This document shows positions 18,933 through 30,017 of a stretch of DNA of 64,000 bases, piece after piece. Position numbers and translations under genes: made by a program. Source of the stretch: Glebionis coronaria (lineage: Eukaryota; Streptophyta; Magnoliopsida; Asterales; Asteraceae). Position 1 is the stretch's first letter; each line of letters starts with the position of its first letter. The DNA is taken from contig CM046875.1 in the NCBI GenBank assembly GCA_025667525.1, forward strand, positions 206,766,271 through 206,830,270. Direction: 5' to 3'. Below the pieces are notes generated by a model. It made no database searches, was not told where the DNA came from, and was given only the letters and a program-made list of their open reading frames with translations.

Positions 18933-20952
18933 TGATCAAGGTCGAGTCAGGCTCACGACTCGGTAAACAAAAACCAAGCGCTTCTTGGGAGGCAACCCAT
19001 GCATCTATCTTTTCGCTTTCTTTATCATAAGTGTAGGGGGAGACCCTTTGGTTTGCTATTTCCTCTCCTCTCTTAATCAGGGATTCGAGCTTCAATGATC
19101 CACTCTTGATGATTCTTGACGACCCATAATTCCATGTCTCCATTATCCCGGTTCTATCCTAAACTCTTTTCGATTCACTATTTTATATTTTCTCAATATT
19201 AAAATAGGAATCTCTTTAATTGTCTTTCCCTTAGCGAGATTTAAACAACGTGCACAATGTCCTAAGTGTAGGGGAGTTTACTCCCACATGCTTAAACATT
19301 GAGGACAATGTTTATATTAAGTGTAGGGGGACTTCTATAGAAGTTAAGTGGCTCTTTTCCTTGTATTTGTCCTCATTTTAACCGGAAAATCGATTTTTCG
19401 ACATTTTTCAAAATTTTTGATCTATTTTGGCCTATTAGTTTTTTCCCTTTGTTTAGTTAATTTTCTTTCTTTGCTAGAATAAATGTTAATAAAGTGGGTT
19501 TAATTTTCAAACGTTGTGAATCTTTTGACTCAACCCGAGTTTACTTATCTAAGTTTGCTCTAGCTAGTATCCTTAACGTGTTTAAGTCAAGTTTTGCTAG
19601 GCTTTTATATAGGGAGCTATAAAACGCGAAAGTCTTAACTCTTACGGTTAAGAACAAGAACTTTTCGCAAGTTCCTATAATTGATCCTAGAGAGTCGTTT
19701 ATCAAGGGAACTTTAAAATGCGATTTCGAAACTTGAAAAAGTCTAAGAATTTGCAAGATCCTATAGACGACTCGAAAACCCAAAACTTTGATTTAATAGG
19801 CTAAGCATCCACGAGTCTCATTCCTTGAGATTTTAAACTGTGGAGAACGAGAGATGATAGAGCCAATTATAAGTCCGGTATTATTTCGTGAATTTATGTG
19901 AGTTAATTATGAGCCTATTCTCCCATCGCTTGCTAAATAATTTATCTGCTAATAAATAAGGTTGTACGATTTGAAAAGTTACTTAGCTTCTAGCCCAAGA
20001 TCGTTTAAAAGTTGCTCGGTATGGATTAGAGTTCATAGCCAAGGCATAACTTATTGAAGCGGGACGCGAAGATTGGCGAGTCCGAAAAGGCCCTAACAAG
20101 GCATGAGGGCTATATTTTGTTGCTGAGGATCCAAAGTGATGTGAAGAATCATTTATCGAAAATCAATATGAAGGATCGAGACACACGACGTAAAGCAAAA
20201 ACTCCCCAAAAGTCATAGAGAAGTGTATCCGAAAAGACCCTAACAAGGTATGAGGATAAATAGATCCAAGTCATAAAAGGAGGTGGATCGTTGTATATCA
20301 AAGTCCAAAATAAAGATTGGAGAAAAATGAAGAAGTCGTGGTCCAAGTATGAATCTCTCAAAAAGTTCAAGTGAAGAAATTCCATTTATGAAGAGAAGAC
20401 CATAATTTCATGAACGTCTCTCAAGATTTGAAGTATGAAGTCGCTGCCAAATATCGGTCCGAGAAAGGTCTCAAATCGCGAAGCGAGTTATGCCAAGATA
20501 TGAACTTTATGAGGTCCCGAGAAGCAGTTTTAAAAGATTATGTCCTTTAGCTAACTATTTATTAAATCGTTCACTTTATTTTCGGACTATATAACTATCG
20601 AAATAAGTCAAAAATGCATTTTCGTGATCATTCAAGATAACAATAAAATATAAGAGATACGCCTAGGAATAAGGGAGTCTAAGTGAGTAATTGGCCCACA
20701 TGAGTTCGTGATAGTTTACTAACTTATAATAACAATGATCTCGTTTTTAAGCTTGGTTTGGAGAAAGTGAAAACTTGAGGATGATGATTATTCATGACAT
20801 TTCCAAAACCCAAGGTATGCTTTTTGATTTCTTTACTTTTAATGTTTATAATTTTCTACCTCTTTAATAAAGGCCAACGTGGATTGATTATGATGAAAAA
20901 TATAAACGTGCTTTGTAACTAATGCATTGCATGAGGACATTGCAATGGTCAA
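18933..20952 (+). other. 3' untranslated region of the inserted Athila
   Basis: No gene is supported. Near 18978 is the segment CAAGCGCTTCTTGGGAGGCA, of a kind often seen after the last ORF of Athila elements. Purine motifs AAGTGTAGGGG occur at about 19031, 19263 and 19321 and again at the LTR border. The stretch 19540-20640 is homologous to the opposite-strand 3' region of the host Athila. Confidence 0.65.
19264..19332 (+). other. polypurine-hairpin-polypurine module (inserted Athila)
   Basis: AAGTGTAGGGGAGTTTACTCCC (GGGAG can pair with CTCCC), then a perfect 8-bp stem AAACATTG-AGGA-CAATGTTT at 19294-19313, then AAGTGTAGGGGG. Order and hairpin match the module at 10722-10786, although surrounding sequence has diverged. 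Confidence 0.65.
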
Positions 20953-20964
20953 GTGTAGGGGATT
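20953..20964 (+). other. polypurine tract of the inserted Athila
   Basis: GTGTAGGGGATT abuts the LTR start TGATATG. It is the expected second-strand primer and fixes the LTR 2 border. Confidence 0.8.
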
Positions 20965-22756
20965 TGATATGTGTATAAACACACATCTTTTCTACCACTT
21001 AATTACAATAATAACCAGACCAAAACGTGTATTTTTTGTCTTTTATGTCAGAATTATGCGTGGTTTGTGTTTTTGTTATGATTTAGGACGAAAAGGTGAA
21101 AAGTGGAGAAAACACGGGAATTCACGGGCATTTACGGACTTTTATTGAAGAAAAAGATGAAAGACGAAGTCAAGAAGTCAAGAGTGCAAAAAGAACGGAA
21201 GTCCAAGACCAATTCTGAAGATTTATCGAAGAAAAAGTCAAAAGACGGAAGTTTAGTTAAAGCCGAGGAACTCAAGTCTTATTTATCGTAGAATTAAAAG
21301 ACGAGTCCAAAGAAATCCCGAGCCAAAAGTCATCAAAGTCCAAGATTAACAAAGAGATTAAGAAGGAAGGACTTGATGGCGCAATTAAGAAGAAAGGAAG
21401 GAGGGGAGGAAGCTTCCTCTAACCACCCTCCTAATCTCCTATAAATACACCCCATTTTCATTCATTTGTTTTTGTTGGCTAGAGTGACACTAGTTCTTCC
21501 ACCTTTATTTTTATGCACATTTAATTACCTTGCACCTTTAATTACCTTGTCTTGCACTTTAATTCAAGTAAGTTACTTTTATCTTTATTGCACCTTTACT
21601 TTACTTGTTTGATCTCTCATTCTACCTTTCTTTCTTGCTTGATCTTGTTGTTTACATGCTTATTGTGTTACTTATTTGATTAAAGATTGTGTTTTTATGC
21701 TTTTGATTGTTTTAGATCATTGATTTTTATAGTTTATTGTATTTATCTTTAAGTTTTTAAAGTTTTTTAAAAGTTATTTTCGTATAAAAGTTTGTTTTTC
21801 GTAAAGCTTATCCTTTTCGTGTTTTAAAAGTCTTTAAATTTCTGTTTATTAGCTTTTTCTTAATCGGTTTGCCTTAGGATTTTCGTGGTTTGCTTATTAG
21901 AGTTATAGCTTATTTTTCTAGCTTATTTTGTGTACTTTCCTCCGTATTCCGATCTAAACGATCGGAAAAGGGTCTTACATTCCGACCATAGCTCCTTGCT
22001 TGGTCGGAAAAGGGTTTGTATATTCCGATTGGGGGTGTATCTTGGTATTCCGATCAGGGAGGTTTTAATCATTCCGATCAAAGGTAAGTGCGACATTCCG
22101 ATCAGGTGAGGTGACATTATTCCGATTGGTACTTTAGTCCTTATTCCGATCAGGTTTGGTTTTACATATTCCGATCGAGGTGTTTATTTATTCCGATCAG
22201 GTGAGGTGACAGTTATTCCGATCGGTGGTTCCGATAAACATTCCGATCAGGGCCCCTTTATTATTCCGACGAGATCAACATTCCGATTAGGGGTGTTTTG
22301 TTTGGTTATTCCGATCAGGTAAGTGACAGGTATTCCGATCAGAGTTTTCCGACCAATCATTCCGACAGGTTTGGTGATATTCCGACGAGACTTATCGGAA
22401 TATATTCCGATCTGGGTTAATTTTTAGTGTTTTGTCTTGTTTAATTTTTACATTCTCATTTTAATACTTTGTCTAATATTAATTCTCGTCACGCTTTTAT
22501 TTTTAGTCATTTAGTTATTTTTGATTTCAAAGTTTTTAAATTCGCACCCAATTAATTTTAATTAGATTTAGATTTATTTTCACGCTCTTTTATTATAACG
22601 CTATTTTATTTTAATTGTTTTTGCACTTTAAATATACTACAACGACAACCTTTTTGTTCCACCAAAATAAAACTGAGTCACATAGAGAACCTAGATCAAT
22701 TCGATTAGACCAACACAACGAACTTAATTTTCTTACTAGGTAAAAGCCGTGTATCA
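20965..22756 (+). repeat. LTR 2 of the inserted Athila
   Basis: 1,792 bases, nearly identical to LTR 1, with the same terminal hairpin, TATA box (21439-21447) and TTCCGA array (about 21944-22410). Unlike a normal 3' LTR, it is followed by a primer site and the beginning of gag. Confidence 0.93.
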
Positions 22757-23130
22757 AATGGCGCCGCTGCCGGCTCTTTTCGTAAAGATTAACGGTTTTC
22801 TGTGAGAGACGCGTTGCTTTTTGGGATCCGTTCACTTGTGAGCGTTATTTTTCTTGCATAAAAAATTCAAAAATTCATAAAAATTAAAAATTGCTAAAAA
22901 TCCATAAAAATTAAAATTTTCCAAAATCCAAAAAGATTTTATCTTTATCGTGTATATATATTGTCTTTGTGTTTGGTTTTGTTTTCTTTTGCATTTTCAG
23001 GTGTATGCGTTCTAGATCTTCTAATTATCAAGAGCCCGAGACTCAAGAAGATTTAGCTATGTCAGGTGTAAACAACAATAATCCACCGCACCTTAATAAT
23101 AACAACAATGTTCTTCCACAGCCCGATCTT
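22757..23130 (+). pseudogene. second primer site, leader and gag start after LTR 2
   Basis: This repeats 15495-15870 almost exactly: primer site 22759-22773, AT-rich leader, and gag from MRSRSSNY to QPDL. It then switches within the shared trinucleotide CTT to LTR-end sequence. It is the start of a second internal region, so the locus was once LTR-internal-LTR-internal-LTR. Confidence 0.88.
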
Positions 23131-23161
23131 AATTTTCTTACTAGGTAAAAGCCTTGTATCA
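23131..23161 (+). repeat. 31-base remnant of a third LTR
   Basis: AATTTTCTTACTAGGTAAAA and the following bases to TGTATCA equal the last 31 bases of LTR 2 (22726-22756) with one change. It is followed directly by TTTAC (23162-23166), the right target duplication. Confidence 0.85.
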
Positions 23162-23166
23162 TTTAC

Positions 23167-23420
23167 CCTTCTTTGACTTTGAATTTCGGGTTTATAGTCC
23201 TCCATTAAAATTTTGTGAGTACAAAATTTTTGGTCAATACCCTTAATGTCTAAAATTTTCCACGCAATTGCCCCTTTATGAGCTTTAATAATTTTTACAA
23301 GTGTGGATTTTTCATCATAGCAAGATCTTTTGCAATAATAACCGGCAACTTGTCATCACCTTCCAAGAATACGTATTCAAGGTGAGATGGAAGATCTTTC
23401 AATTCAAGGATTGGCGGTTC
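23167..23420 (-). pseudogene. Athila protease-RT linker (host element), decayed
   Basis: This is the upstream continuation of the RT frame that stops at 13692. On the minus strand it reads through segments such as LKDLPSHLEYVF and VIIAKDL, common before Athila RT, and ends with the residues that join the RT start. Several stops interrupt it. It belongs to the large minus-strand Athila, not to the inserted element. Confidence 0.75.
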
Positions 23421-24074
23421 CTAGATTGAAGATTTTTGTTCAACACTCATAACTTCCATCGGCGGAAGAAATGGTGGAATAAGAGTATCATTACTAATAA
23501 TCGCCTCATCTTCATTGTCGATTTCATTGGAAATAAAATCGCCTCCTTGGAATAGAGTGAGATTTGGTGTAGAATTAGCAAGAATCGGATCCAAAATAGT
23601 GGGATTGCTACTTGACGAACTATCAGAAAAACCTAACACTACTTGTGAAAACTCATCGCAAACCACATCGACTAAGTCAATATGGTTGATGGTAGCGATT
23701 GCATAAACATGAGAAGGTGTTGAGTTTTGAGTAGCGTTTATAACAAGTTCCTCTTCGTTGAATCTCAAAGTAATAGTTCTTGCATGAACATCGATAAGCG
23801 ATCTCGAGGTGTCTAAAAATGAACGACCTAAAATTAGAGGAACTTGAGGATCCGCCGGGATGTCAACTACTATAAAATCAACAGGATAGTAGAACTTCCC
23901 CACTTTCACGAAAACATCTTCGGCTACTCCACATGCTAAAATCGTAGAATGATCGGCCATCTCGATAGACATGTTCGATGGAGTAAGAGCCGGAAGCGAT
24001 AGCGATTTCCAAATGGAAAATGGCATAAAATTAATGCTCGCGCCAAGATCGGCCAAGGCGAGGCATTCTTTCAT
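23421..24074 (-). pseudogene. Athila aspartic protease (host element)
   Basis: 217 open codons start inside the protease. The active site is LADLGASINFMPFSIW; the later loop reads VPLILGRSFLDTSRSLIDV. A low-complexity Ser/Asn/Asp tail leads to the linker. It is the counterpart of residues 65-175 of the inserted element's ORF at 17538, clearly diverged. The upstream frame is broken near 24075-24130, where gag ends in another frame. It would process the gag-pol polyprotein. Confidence 0.85.
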
Positions 24075-24130
24075 ATCTTGTATATAACAAGGAATGAGAA
24101 ACTTCCCAGGGTCACCAACTTTTTCTGTAT

Positions 24131-25291
24131 TCAGTTAAGATAAACCGAAGAACAATTAGATAGCTTTGAAAGATTCTCCTTATCGTTAATCATACCTTTA
24201 AAAGTGGAAACAAAACGAGGCATGAATAACAACGCGTCGGCTAAACTCACATTAAAATGCACTTGTTGAAACATTTTTATAAAAAGCTCAATTTGTTGTT
24301 TGTTACGTTCTTGCATTTTCTCTTTGTTTCGTCTCGATGGGTAAGGTAAGGGTGGAGTGGGTTGGGGATAGGCATCCGCCCTTGGAATCTCGGGTTCCAC
24401 AATTGGTATTGGTTCAACCGTAGGTGTGGTATGAGCGGTACTTCGTGGGCTTGTGATATGCTCCTTTTCGACCATCACCTCGGGCTCTTTCTCGATTTCC
24501 TTCTCCATAGAAGTACTAGGACGAGAGATTGGTTCCTTGAAAGTTTTACCACTACGAGTAGTAATAACCTTCATTTCTCCCTTCGGGTTTGCAATGGTAT
24601 CACTAGGAAGACCACCCGAGGAAAAGGGATTACACATGATTGCTTCAAACATTTTAGCCATACGATCTTCAAATTTTGATTTCCTTATATCCGCTTTTAA
24701 CAACTCTTGCTTAATCTCATGTTGACCTTGTTCCATCTTTTGTTGATTTTGTTGAAGAAGTTGAACGTTTCCTTCCATTTTATTAGCATGAGTTTTCAAT
24801 TCATTAGCAACTTCGTTTTTAAGCTCGTTTTTCAACTAGGATCTTAAGCTAATCATCTCACGTTCCATGTTATCAAACTTAACATCGTTTACTTTTGCAT
24901 AACCCAAAAATTCTCCATTAAGATTTTTAGTGTGAGCATTTTGAAAACCTTGTGTAGTATTTTGAAAATCACGGTTTTGGTTTTGATTTTGAACTTGCCC
25001 ATTCCCACTTTGGTAATTACCCTTGTTGTAGTTACGTTGATTGCCTTGATAACCACCATTTTGATTGTTGTTTTGATAGTTGTTAACATTTTGTTTTTGG
25101 GGAGCTTGATTTGGGCGGGAACCTTGGCCGTTTTGGTTGTAAGTCCCCGTTTCTACGTAAGCACTCGAAGTGTTACCACCGGCGGTAATGCACTCAGAAA
25201 AATCATGAGCTCCACCACAAGATATACAACTCTTTTCAACCGCTTTAACCGATGCGGAATTCAAAGCATCTTGTGCTTTCCAATGTGTCAT
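24131..25291 (-). pseudogene. Athila gag C-terminal half (nucleocapsid, linker)
   Basis: Two open segments abut at 24835/24836, where a stop interrupts one frame. The upstream one (24836-25291) has a knuckle CISCGGAHDFSEC (CX2CX4HX4C), then an Asn/Gln/Gly-rich RNA-binding-like stretch. The downstream one (24131-24835) has a coiled coil (VQLLQQNQQKMEQGQHEI), a proline-rich part and the motif MFQQVHFNVSLADALLFMP before protease. It matches the inserted element's 16557-17560 region in layout. Confidence 0.85.
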
Positions 25292-25334
25292 AAGCGTCGA
25301 AAATCTATCGAAAAACCAATTTTCCCCATTAGCT

Positions 25335-26078
25335 TCATCTATTCTTGATGATCTTTAAATCTTCATCGGTCATTTTGCATAAAAAATTACCACCCGCGGT
25401 GGCATTCAAATAATCTCGTTCATGATCGTTAAGACCATTATAAAAAGTATTAATTTGATGCAATTCCGAAAAATCATGGTGAGGACATTCATGTAACATT
25501 TCTTTAAATCGTTCCCATGCCATTGAAAAACTTTCATTATTACGTTTTGTAAACCTTGAAATCTCATTTTTCAAATGTGTTGTCTTAGATGGTGGAAAAA
25601 ATTGGTTCACAAACTTAGAGACGAGATCACCCCATGTCAAAATCGAATTTGGCGGTTCTTTCTCGAGCCAAATTTTTGCGGGTCCAGCTAACGAGTATGG
25701 AAACAACATCATGTTAATGGCGTCATGTGTAACATCCTTAAACTTTCTTGTTGCGGTGAGATGATTGAAATTCCGTATGTGATAATGCGGGTTGTCTTTT
25801 TCATGACCTAGAAACTTGTTTGCTTGTAGCATCTACATTAAACCCGTCTTGATCTCAAAATTCTCCTCAAGGATGGCGGGAATCACAATAGCTTCTCCAA
25901 ATCCCTCCGTGGGTGCTTGAAGAAACTCCATCATAGTACGATTAGCCATAGTGACTATTGGTTCTACAATGGGTTCGACAATTGGAGTTTCTTCTTCAAT
26001 CAAATTTCCTTGGTTTTGACGGCGTTTGTGAGCTCGTTTTGTTTGCATAAACGTGACGTAGAACGTGTAGGTGAGCAA
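25335..26078 (-). pseudogene. Athila gag N-terminal half (capsid)
   Basis: The likely start is MQTKRAHKRRQNQG (about 26048), matching the basic start of other Athila gags. A TAG at about 25833 splits it. The following 165 codons hold the capsid domain: HYHIRNFNHLTATRKF, WLEKEPPNSILTWGDLV, FVNQFFPPSKTTHL, WERFKEMLHECPHHDF, FYNGLNDHERDYLN. A frameshift near 25330 separates it from the nucleocapsid half. The leader upstream is interrupted by the Copia A 3' LTR at 26091. Confidence 0.88.
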
Positions 26079-26090
26079 AGAAGATTCTTT

Positions 26091-26413
26091 TGTTTAGATA
26101 TTGTAAATCTATGTATATTCTAGAGAGAGAGAGAGATAGAAAGATGGTAGATTTCACACACACTTTAGAGAGAGAAAGTAAAGAACTATGTTTGAATTAT
26201 GATTGAAACCACACCCTCTCCATCAAAGGAGAGGACTTTTATACCAAGTCCATAAAGTGGGCTTGGTTTACATATTGGGCCGCCGACCCATACATCACAT
26301 GGGCTCGGTTTGGGATTTGTTTAATAAATGTAAATAAACTAAATTACGAGCTTCTAATATATCTATTGTTGGAGTGACCGAACCTTTCTAATACGTAAAA
26401 CGTATTTCCAACA
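26091..26413 (-). repeat. 3' LTR of Copia A
   Basis: 323 bases, reading TGTTGGAAATACG at the right end and ending near ATCTAAACA at the left (minus strand). It matches 38172-38493 throughout, with scattered changes. Confidence 0.93.
26215..26243 (-). promoter_or_regulatory. TATA box and adjoining hairpin, Copia A 3' LTR
   Basis: The minus strand reads TATAAAAG (26243 down to 26236), then CCTCTCC-TTTGAT-GGAGAGG, a 7-bp stem. The 5' LTR equivalent is 38295-38323. Copia B has a structurally matching stem with different bases. Confidence 0.65.
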
Positions 26414-26425
26414 ATCTCCCCCTAA
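26414..26425 (-). other. polypurine tract of Copia A
   Basis: The minus strand reads TTAGGGGGAGAT immediately before the 3' LTR start. Composition and place are as expected. Confidence 0.85.
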
Positions 26426-28640
26426 GGGAGGTCACTCCAAAGTACAAGGGGATTACCCGAGTTACAATGATAATAATAAACCTAGCATACTATGCTTGTT
26501 TTGAGCTCGTAGTCCTCGTCTTACTTTTCTTTTTCTTTTTTGGTGAATATGTTGATGTGATCTTTGATATCAATCTTGAGCATGGATCTTTTAGCCTTGA
26601 TCTTGTGCATCACATGTGATCTTTTCCATTTCATGAATTCATGTCTCACATACTTATACCTTTGTAATTCTTGAAAGCTTTAGAGTTCGATACAGCGGAA
26701 GACTTGACTTTTATACTTTCTTGAATTAGATAAAGTATTAAGTGCATAAAGTATAAGCATGCGGGGACGGCTTCTTCTTGGATTCTGCAACGCCACCATC
26801 TTCAAATGTAGTAACATAAGTAGACACAAACGAAATGGCTTTGAACATTTCATTCTAATTCGGTAGCATTTTACCTCCGGTCGGTGAAGGCCGTTGGACG
26901 ATATTAAGTATCGTACTTGTGGCAGGTAGATTTAATTAAAAATCTCCTTGACAAGATTTCGCGGGAAAAACCCGTTCTCTTTACTCGACCGTCCAAAGTT
27001 GACTGTGAACGTAAAGAGTGAATCATTTGGATAAAATTATCCGTATGATTGAAGCTATCAATTCCGATTCTTGGAACAAGTTTGATTCATGAAAGAATCA
27101 CACCATCGTTGCTTTCTAGTTGTTACGAGCTCGATTCATATTGAATCTTGCAAGTTACCTACCAAGTGCTGCTTGAGGTTAACACTAGAAGGATTTCCAC
27201 TCATCACTGTGAACACCAAGGTGTCACTCTAAGTGTTCTGTTAAGATCACTGAGATATTGCGTAGAGGCCTGGAACGTGTTTAAATTCAATTAAGAATTA
27301 AACCACTCTTGCTTTCCAGTTTTCACAAGTTTGATTCGCAAAGACTCGCACAAGTCACCTACCATGATCTTTTTGATATTCACTTAAGAAGGATTTCCAT
27401 CTTCATTGTAAATACTTGCGTATTACTCAGATGTTCAGGCAAGATCATGAAGATTTTGCGTAGGACTCTTAATATCTTTCTTACTTTTCATAGTGTGTGA
27501 AGAAGCAAGAAAATATGGAAGTGTGTCCTAATGAGATATTTGATGATCTCAAATGGCTCTAGACTCGATAGTGAATTTTGGATTTTAGTGATCGAAGGCT
27601 GGAGAGGAGTGCCACCTTTTCAATATTAATATTTTCGGAGTGAATAAATTGATAGATGATGCGTTGTCTCCGTGTGAATAAAACAAATACCTTTTGAGAG
27701 ATATCTGAGTTAGCTAGAATGGGTTGTGCATTGCATCACTGGGTCCATGATGTCTTTCTTCAATATCAAGAATCATTAAATGATCTCAAAAGCATATGTA
27801 TTGACCCGGTTTCTGCCTAAGTTGTTAGGAGGACTTCTTTCTTTACACCCTTTATCTTCACAATTCTTTTTCATTCTTCAACCCCTTCAATGCCCACCAA
27901 TACATCATAACTAGCACCTTGTTGTGATTGTTCCAGTGCTAACATAAGTACTTGGTCGGCATTCAGCTACATTCACAATCTTCCCCATCTTTCCTAACGA
28001 CTACTATTTCTAGCTATGGAATGTCCTTGGGAAGATTCCTCCGGTTTTGGAAGAATCATTGGACTTAACCTATCTTACCATCCTTCTGACAACATAATCT
28101 TCATCGTCGTGAAATAGATGGGTTAAGGGTAAGTATAAATCAACATGAAATCCATTTTGATATAGCAAATCCATTTTGCTCCCCCTTAGCATATGCCATG
28201 ATATTCAAAAACATTTTGCACATGTTGTGATGAGCTATCACGTTAAGTTAAACCATTTTTGATAAATCATTGACCATATTAAATCACATTTTCTCCCCCA
28301 TATTTAAAATATTAACCCAATCGATGTTTTTAATATCAATTGATTTAATGAAGTTTTAACAAAGTTTTGGGAAGAAAAATGCAAGTCCGTTTTATCTTCA
28401 TGATACCAAATGTTGAGATATGTTACCAATTAGTAAAATGATCACAAATTCACCATATTAGAATAAATTGACAAAGTTGGACCTGATTGATGAGAACATC
28501 ATATGATAAAATTAAATGGTTCTTGTCAGCTAATGTTGGTCGCCTCGTCACGTCTGAAGTCATCTCTTGACACCACATGTACGATTGGTATTGTTGTCTT
28601 GACACCAATTAGTGAACTTGGCACGTTCGGCAACAAAGAT
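26426..28640 (-). other. 3' untranslated region of Copia A
   Basis: There is no supported gene. Up to about 28400 it is collinear with the Copia B 3' region (47035-49040), including a block around 26870-26920 with the segment TTACCTCCGGTCGGTGAAG. Several GGGGGAG runs (minus strand) recur, for example near 28190 and 28300. The extra ORF found in Copia B between this region and pol is absent here. Confidence 0.65.
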
Positions 28641-29270
28641 TCTGAATGCTTGACAATTTCTCCCTCTCAATTGTTGACCCGTGTTCTATTAAAAGAGTTG
28701 TAGTCGTCGTTTGAGTAGTCACATCGTCGAGTATGTAGATACCAATTGTAGATGCTATGATTGTAGTGATGATAACTTCATAAAAACAAGATTTCTCTTG
28801 TTTTAACAAATAAATGCACTGATGCGTACATTTATCCGTGTTAGATTGTGTAATAATGTAAACACAATCCCTCACATGGTTATAAAATAAACTATGTCCG
28901 AGAAAATTAATTCCCGTTGTTGAGCCAAAGTTTTCATAAGAAATACTTGACTTGAATATGAAAGACGGGTTGCAGTCTAAAATAACTACAAGCAATAGAG
29001 GCATGTTTTATGAAATATTTACAACTTTTGTACGAACACTATTTATGGCGCCGTGTCAATATCAATCAACATTTTTAAGGCCGTAAATATTATCGTACCA
29101 AAAGACATGCCTTTGAAAAATTAATTAAAAATATTTTTGGATTTTTATGAAAATGTTCAATTTTTACGGTTTTTATATGGTTTTATATTTTTGTATTTTG
29201 CTTTTGTGGATAAAAATATAAACAATATATACTGATGATCACCAAGGATATGGAGAATAGTTTACCACCA
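28640..29270 (-). other. conserved noncoding block after Copia A pol
   Basis: About 600 bases just downstream of the pol stop are strongly similar to 55010-55634 in Copia B, including exact runs such as GAGAAAATTAATTCCCGTTG and AACGGGTTGCAGTCT. No frame is shared. It may hold an RNA signal. Confidence 0.6.
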
Positions 29271-30013
29271 CTATTCTTTCACTTCATCTGCCAATTCCTT
29301 GAGAGTCTCGGGCGAGAAAGTTCTCAATCCTAGCTTGTCAGCCAAAAATTCAATTCGAGCGCGATCTAAAGCCTTCGTGAAAATATCCACCAATTTATAC
29401 TCAGATCGGACAAAGTAAAGCTCGATCACTACATTTTCCAGTTGCTCCTTGATAAAGTGGTAGCGAATGTCAATATGCTTCGACCTCGAGAATTGAACAT
29501 TGTTGCAGCATAAGGCAATTGCACTCTTGTTGTCGCAGTACATCGGAATTTTGTTGAAACCTAGACCATAGTCGGTTAATTGCGATCTCATTCAAAGAAT
29601 TTGAGCACAGCAACCGGATATAGCTATGTATTCTGCTTTCGTACTTGAAATTGCAGTGCTTTTCTCCCTTTTCGATGCCCAACTGATTAGTCGATCTCCT
29701 AGTAGTTGCAAAGTTCCACTTGTGCTACGTCTTGTATCTTGACAACCCGCGTAATCCGCATCTGTATATGCTATGAGTGCAACCGAAGAATCCTTTGAAT
29801 ACCAAAGTCCCCGTTTAATGGTTACTTTAAGATATCGAAAGATCCGTTTAACGGTAGCTAAGTGTAACTCAGTAGGTCTAGTTTGATACCGAGCACACAT
29901 ACATATAGCAAACTGAAGATCAGGTCGACTGGTTGTGATATACAGAAGGGTGTCGATCATTCCTCGATAAAGTGTCGGATCAACGGCAACTCCATGTGGA
30001 TCTGCATCAAGCT
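29271..30013 (-). pseudogene. Copia A RNase H
   Basis: Two abutting segments. 29592-29960 has RPDLQFAICMCARYQTRP, then [18 protein letters not shown] (first catalytic Asp) and ISSTKAEYIAISGCCAQ (Glu). 29271-29591 has [13 protein letters not shown] (Asp), [12 protein letters not shown] and [17 protein letters not shown], the usual Copia C-terminus. A stop at about 29592 splits the two and another lies near 30014. RNase H would degrade the RNA strand during cDNA synthesis. Confidence 0.9.
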
Positions 30014-30017
30014 TAGT

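Larger units (their letters stand above)
13693..23161 (+). mobile_element. inserted Athila-type element, non-autonomous, three-LTR remnant
   Basis: LTR 1 (13693-15494), primer site, gag, protease plus an acidic ORF, long 3' region, polypurine tract, and LTR 2 (20965-22756). A second primer site and gag start (22757-23130) follow, fused to the last 31 bases of a third LTR (23131-23161). LTRs 1 and 2 differ by scattered substitutions and a few small indels, so the insertion is fairly young. There is no RT, RNase H or integrase, so it needs enzymes from another Athila. TTTAC flanks both ends. Confidence 0.88.

Noticed and set aside
28503..29004. Short ORFs on both strands after Copia A pol as small host genes
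   Set aside because: The region is collinear with noncoding Copia B sequence where these frames are not kept.
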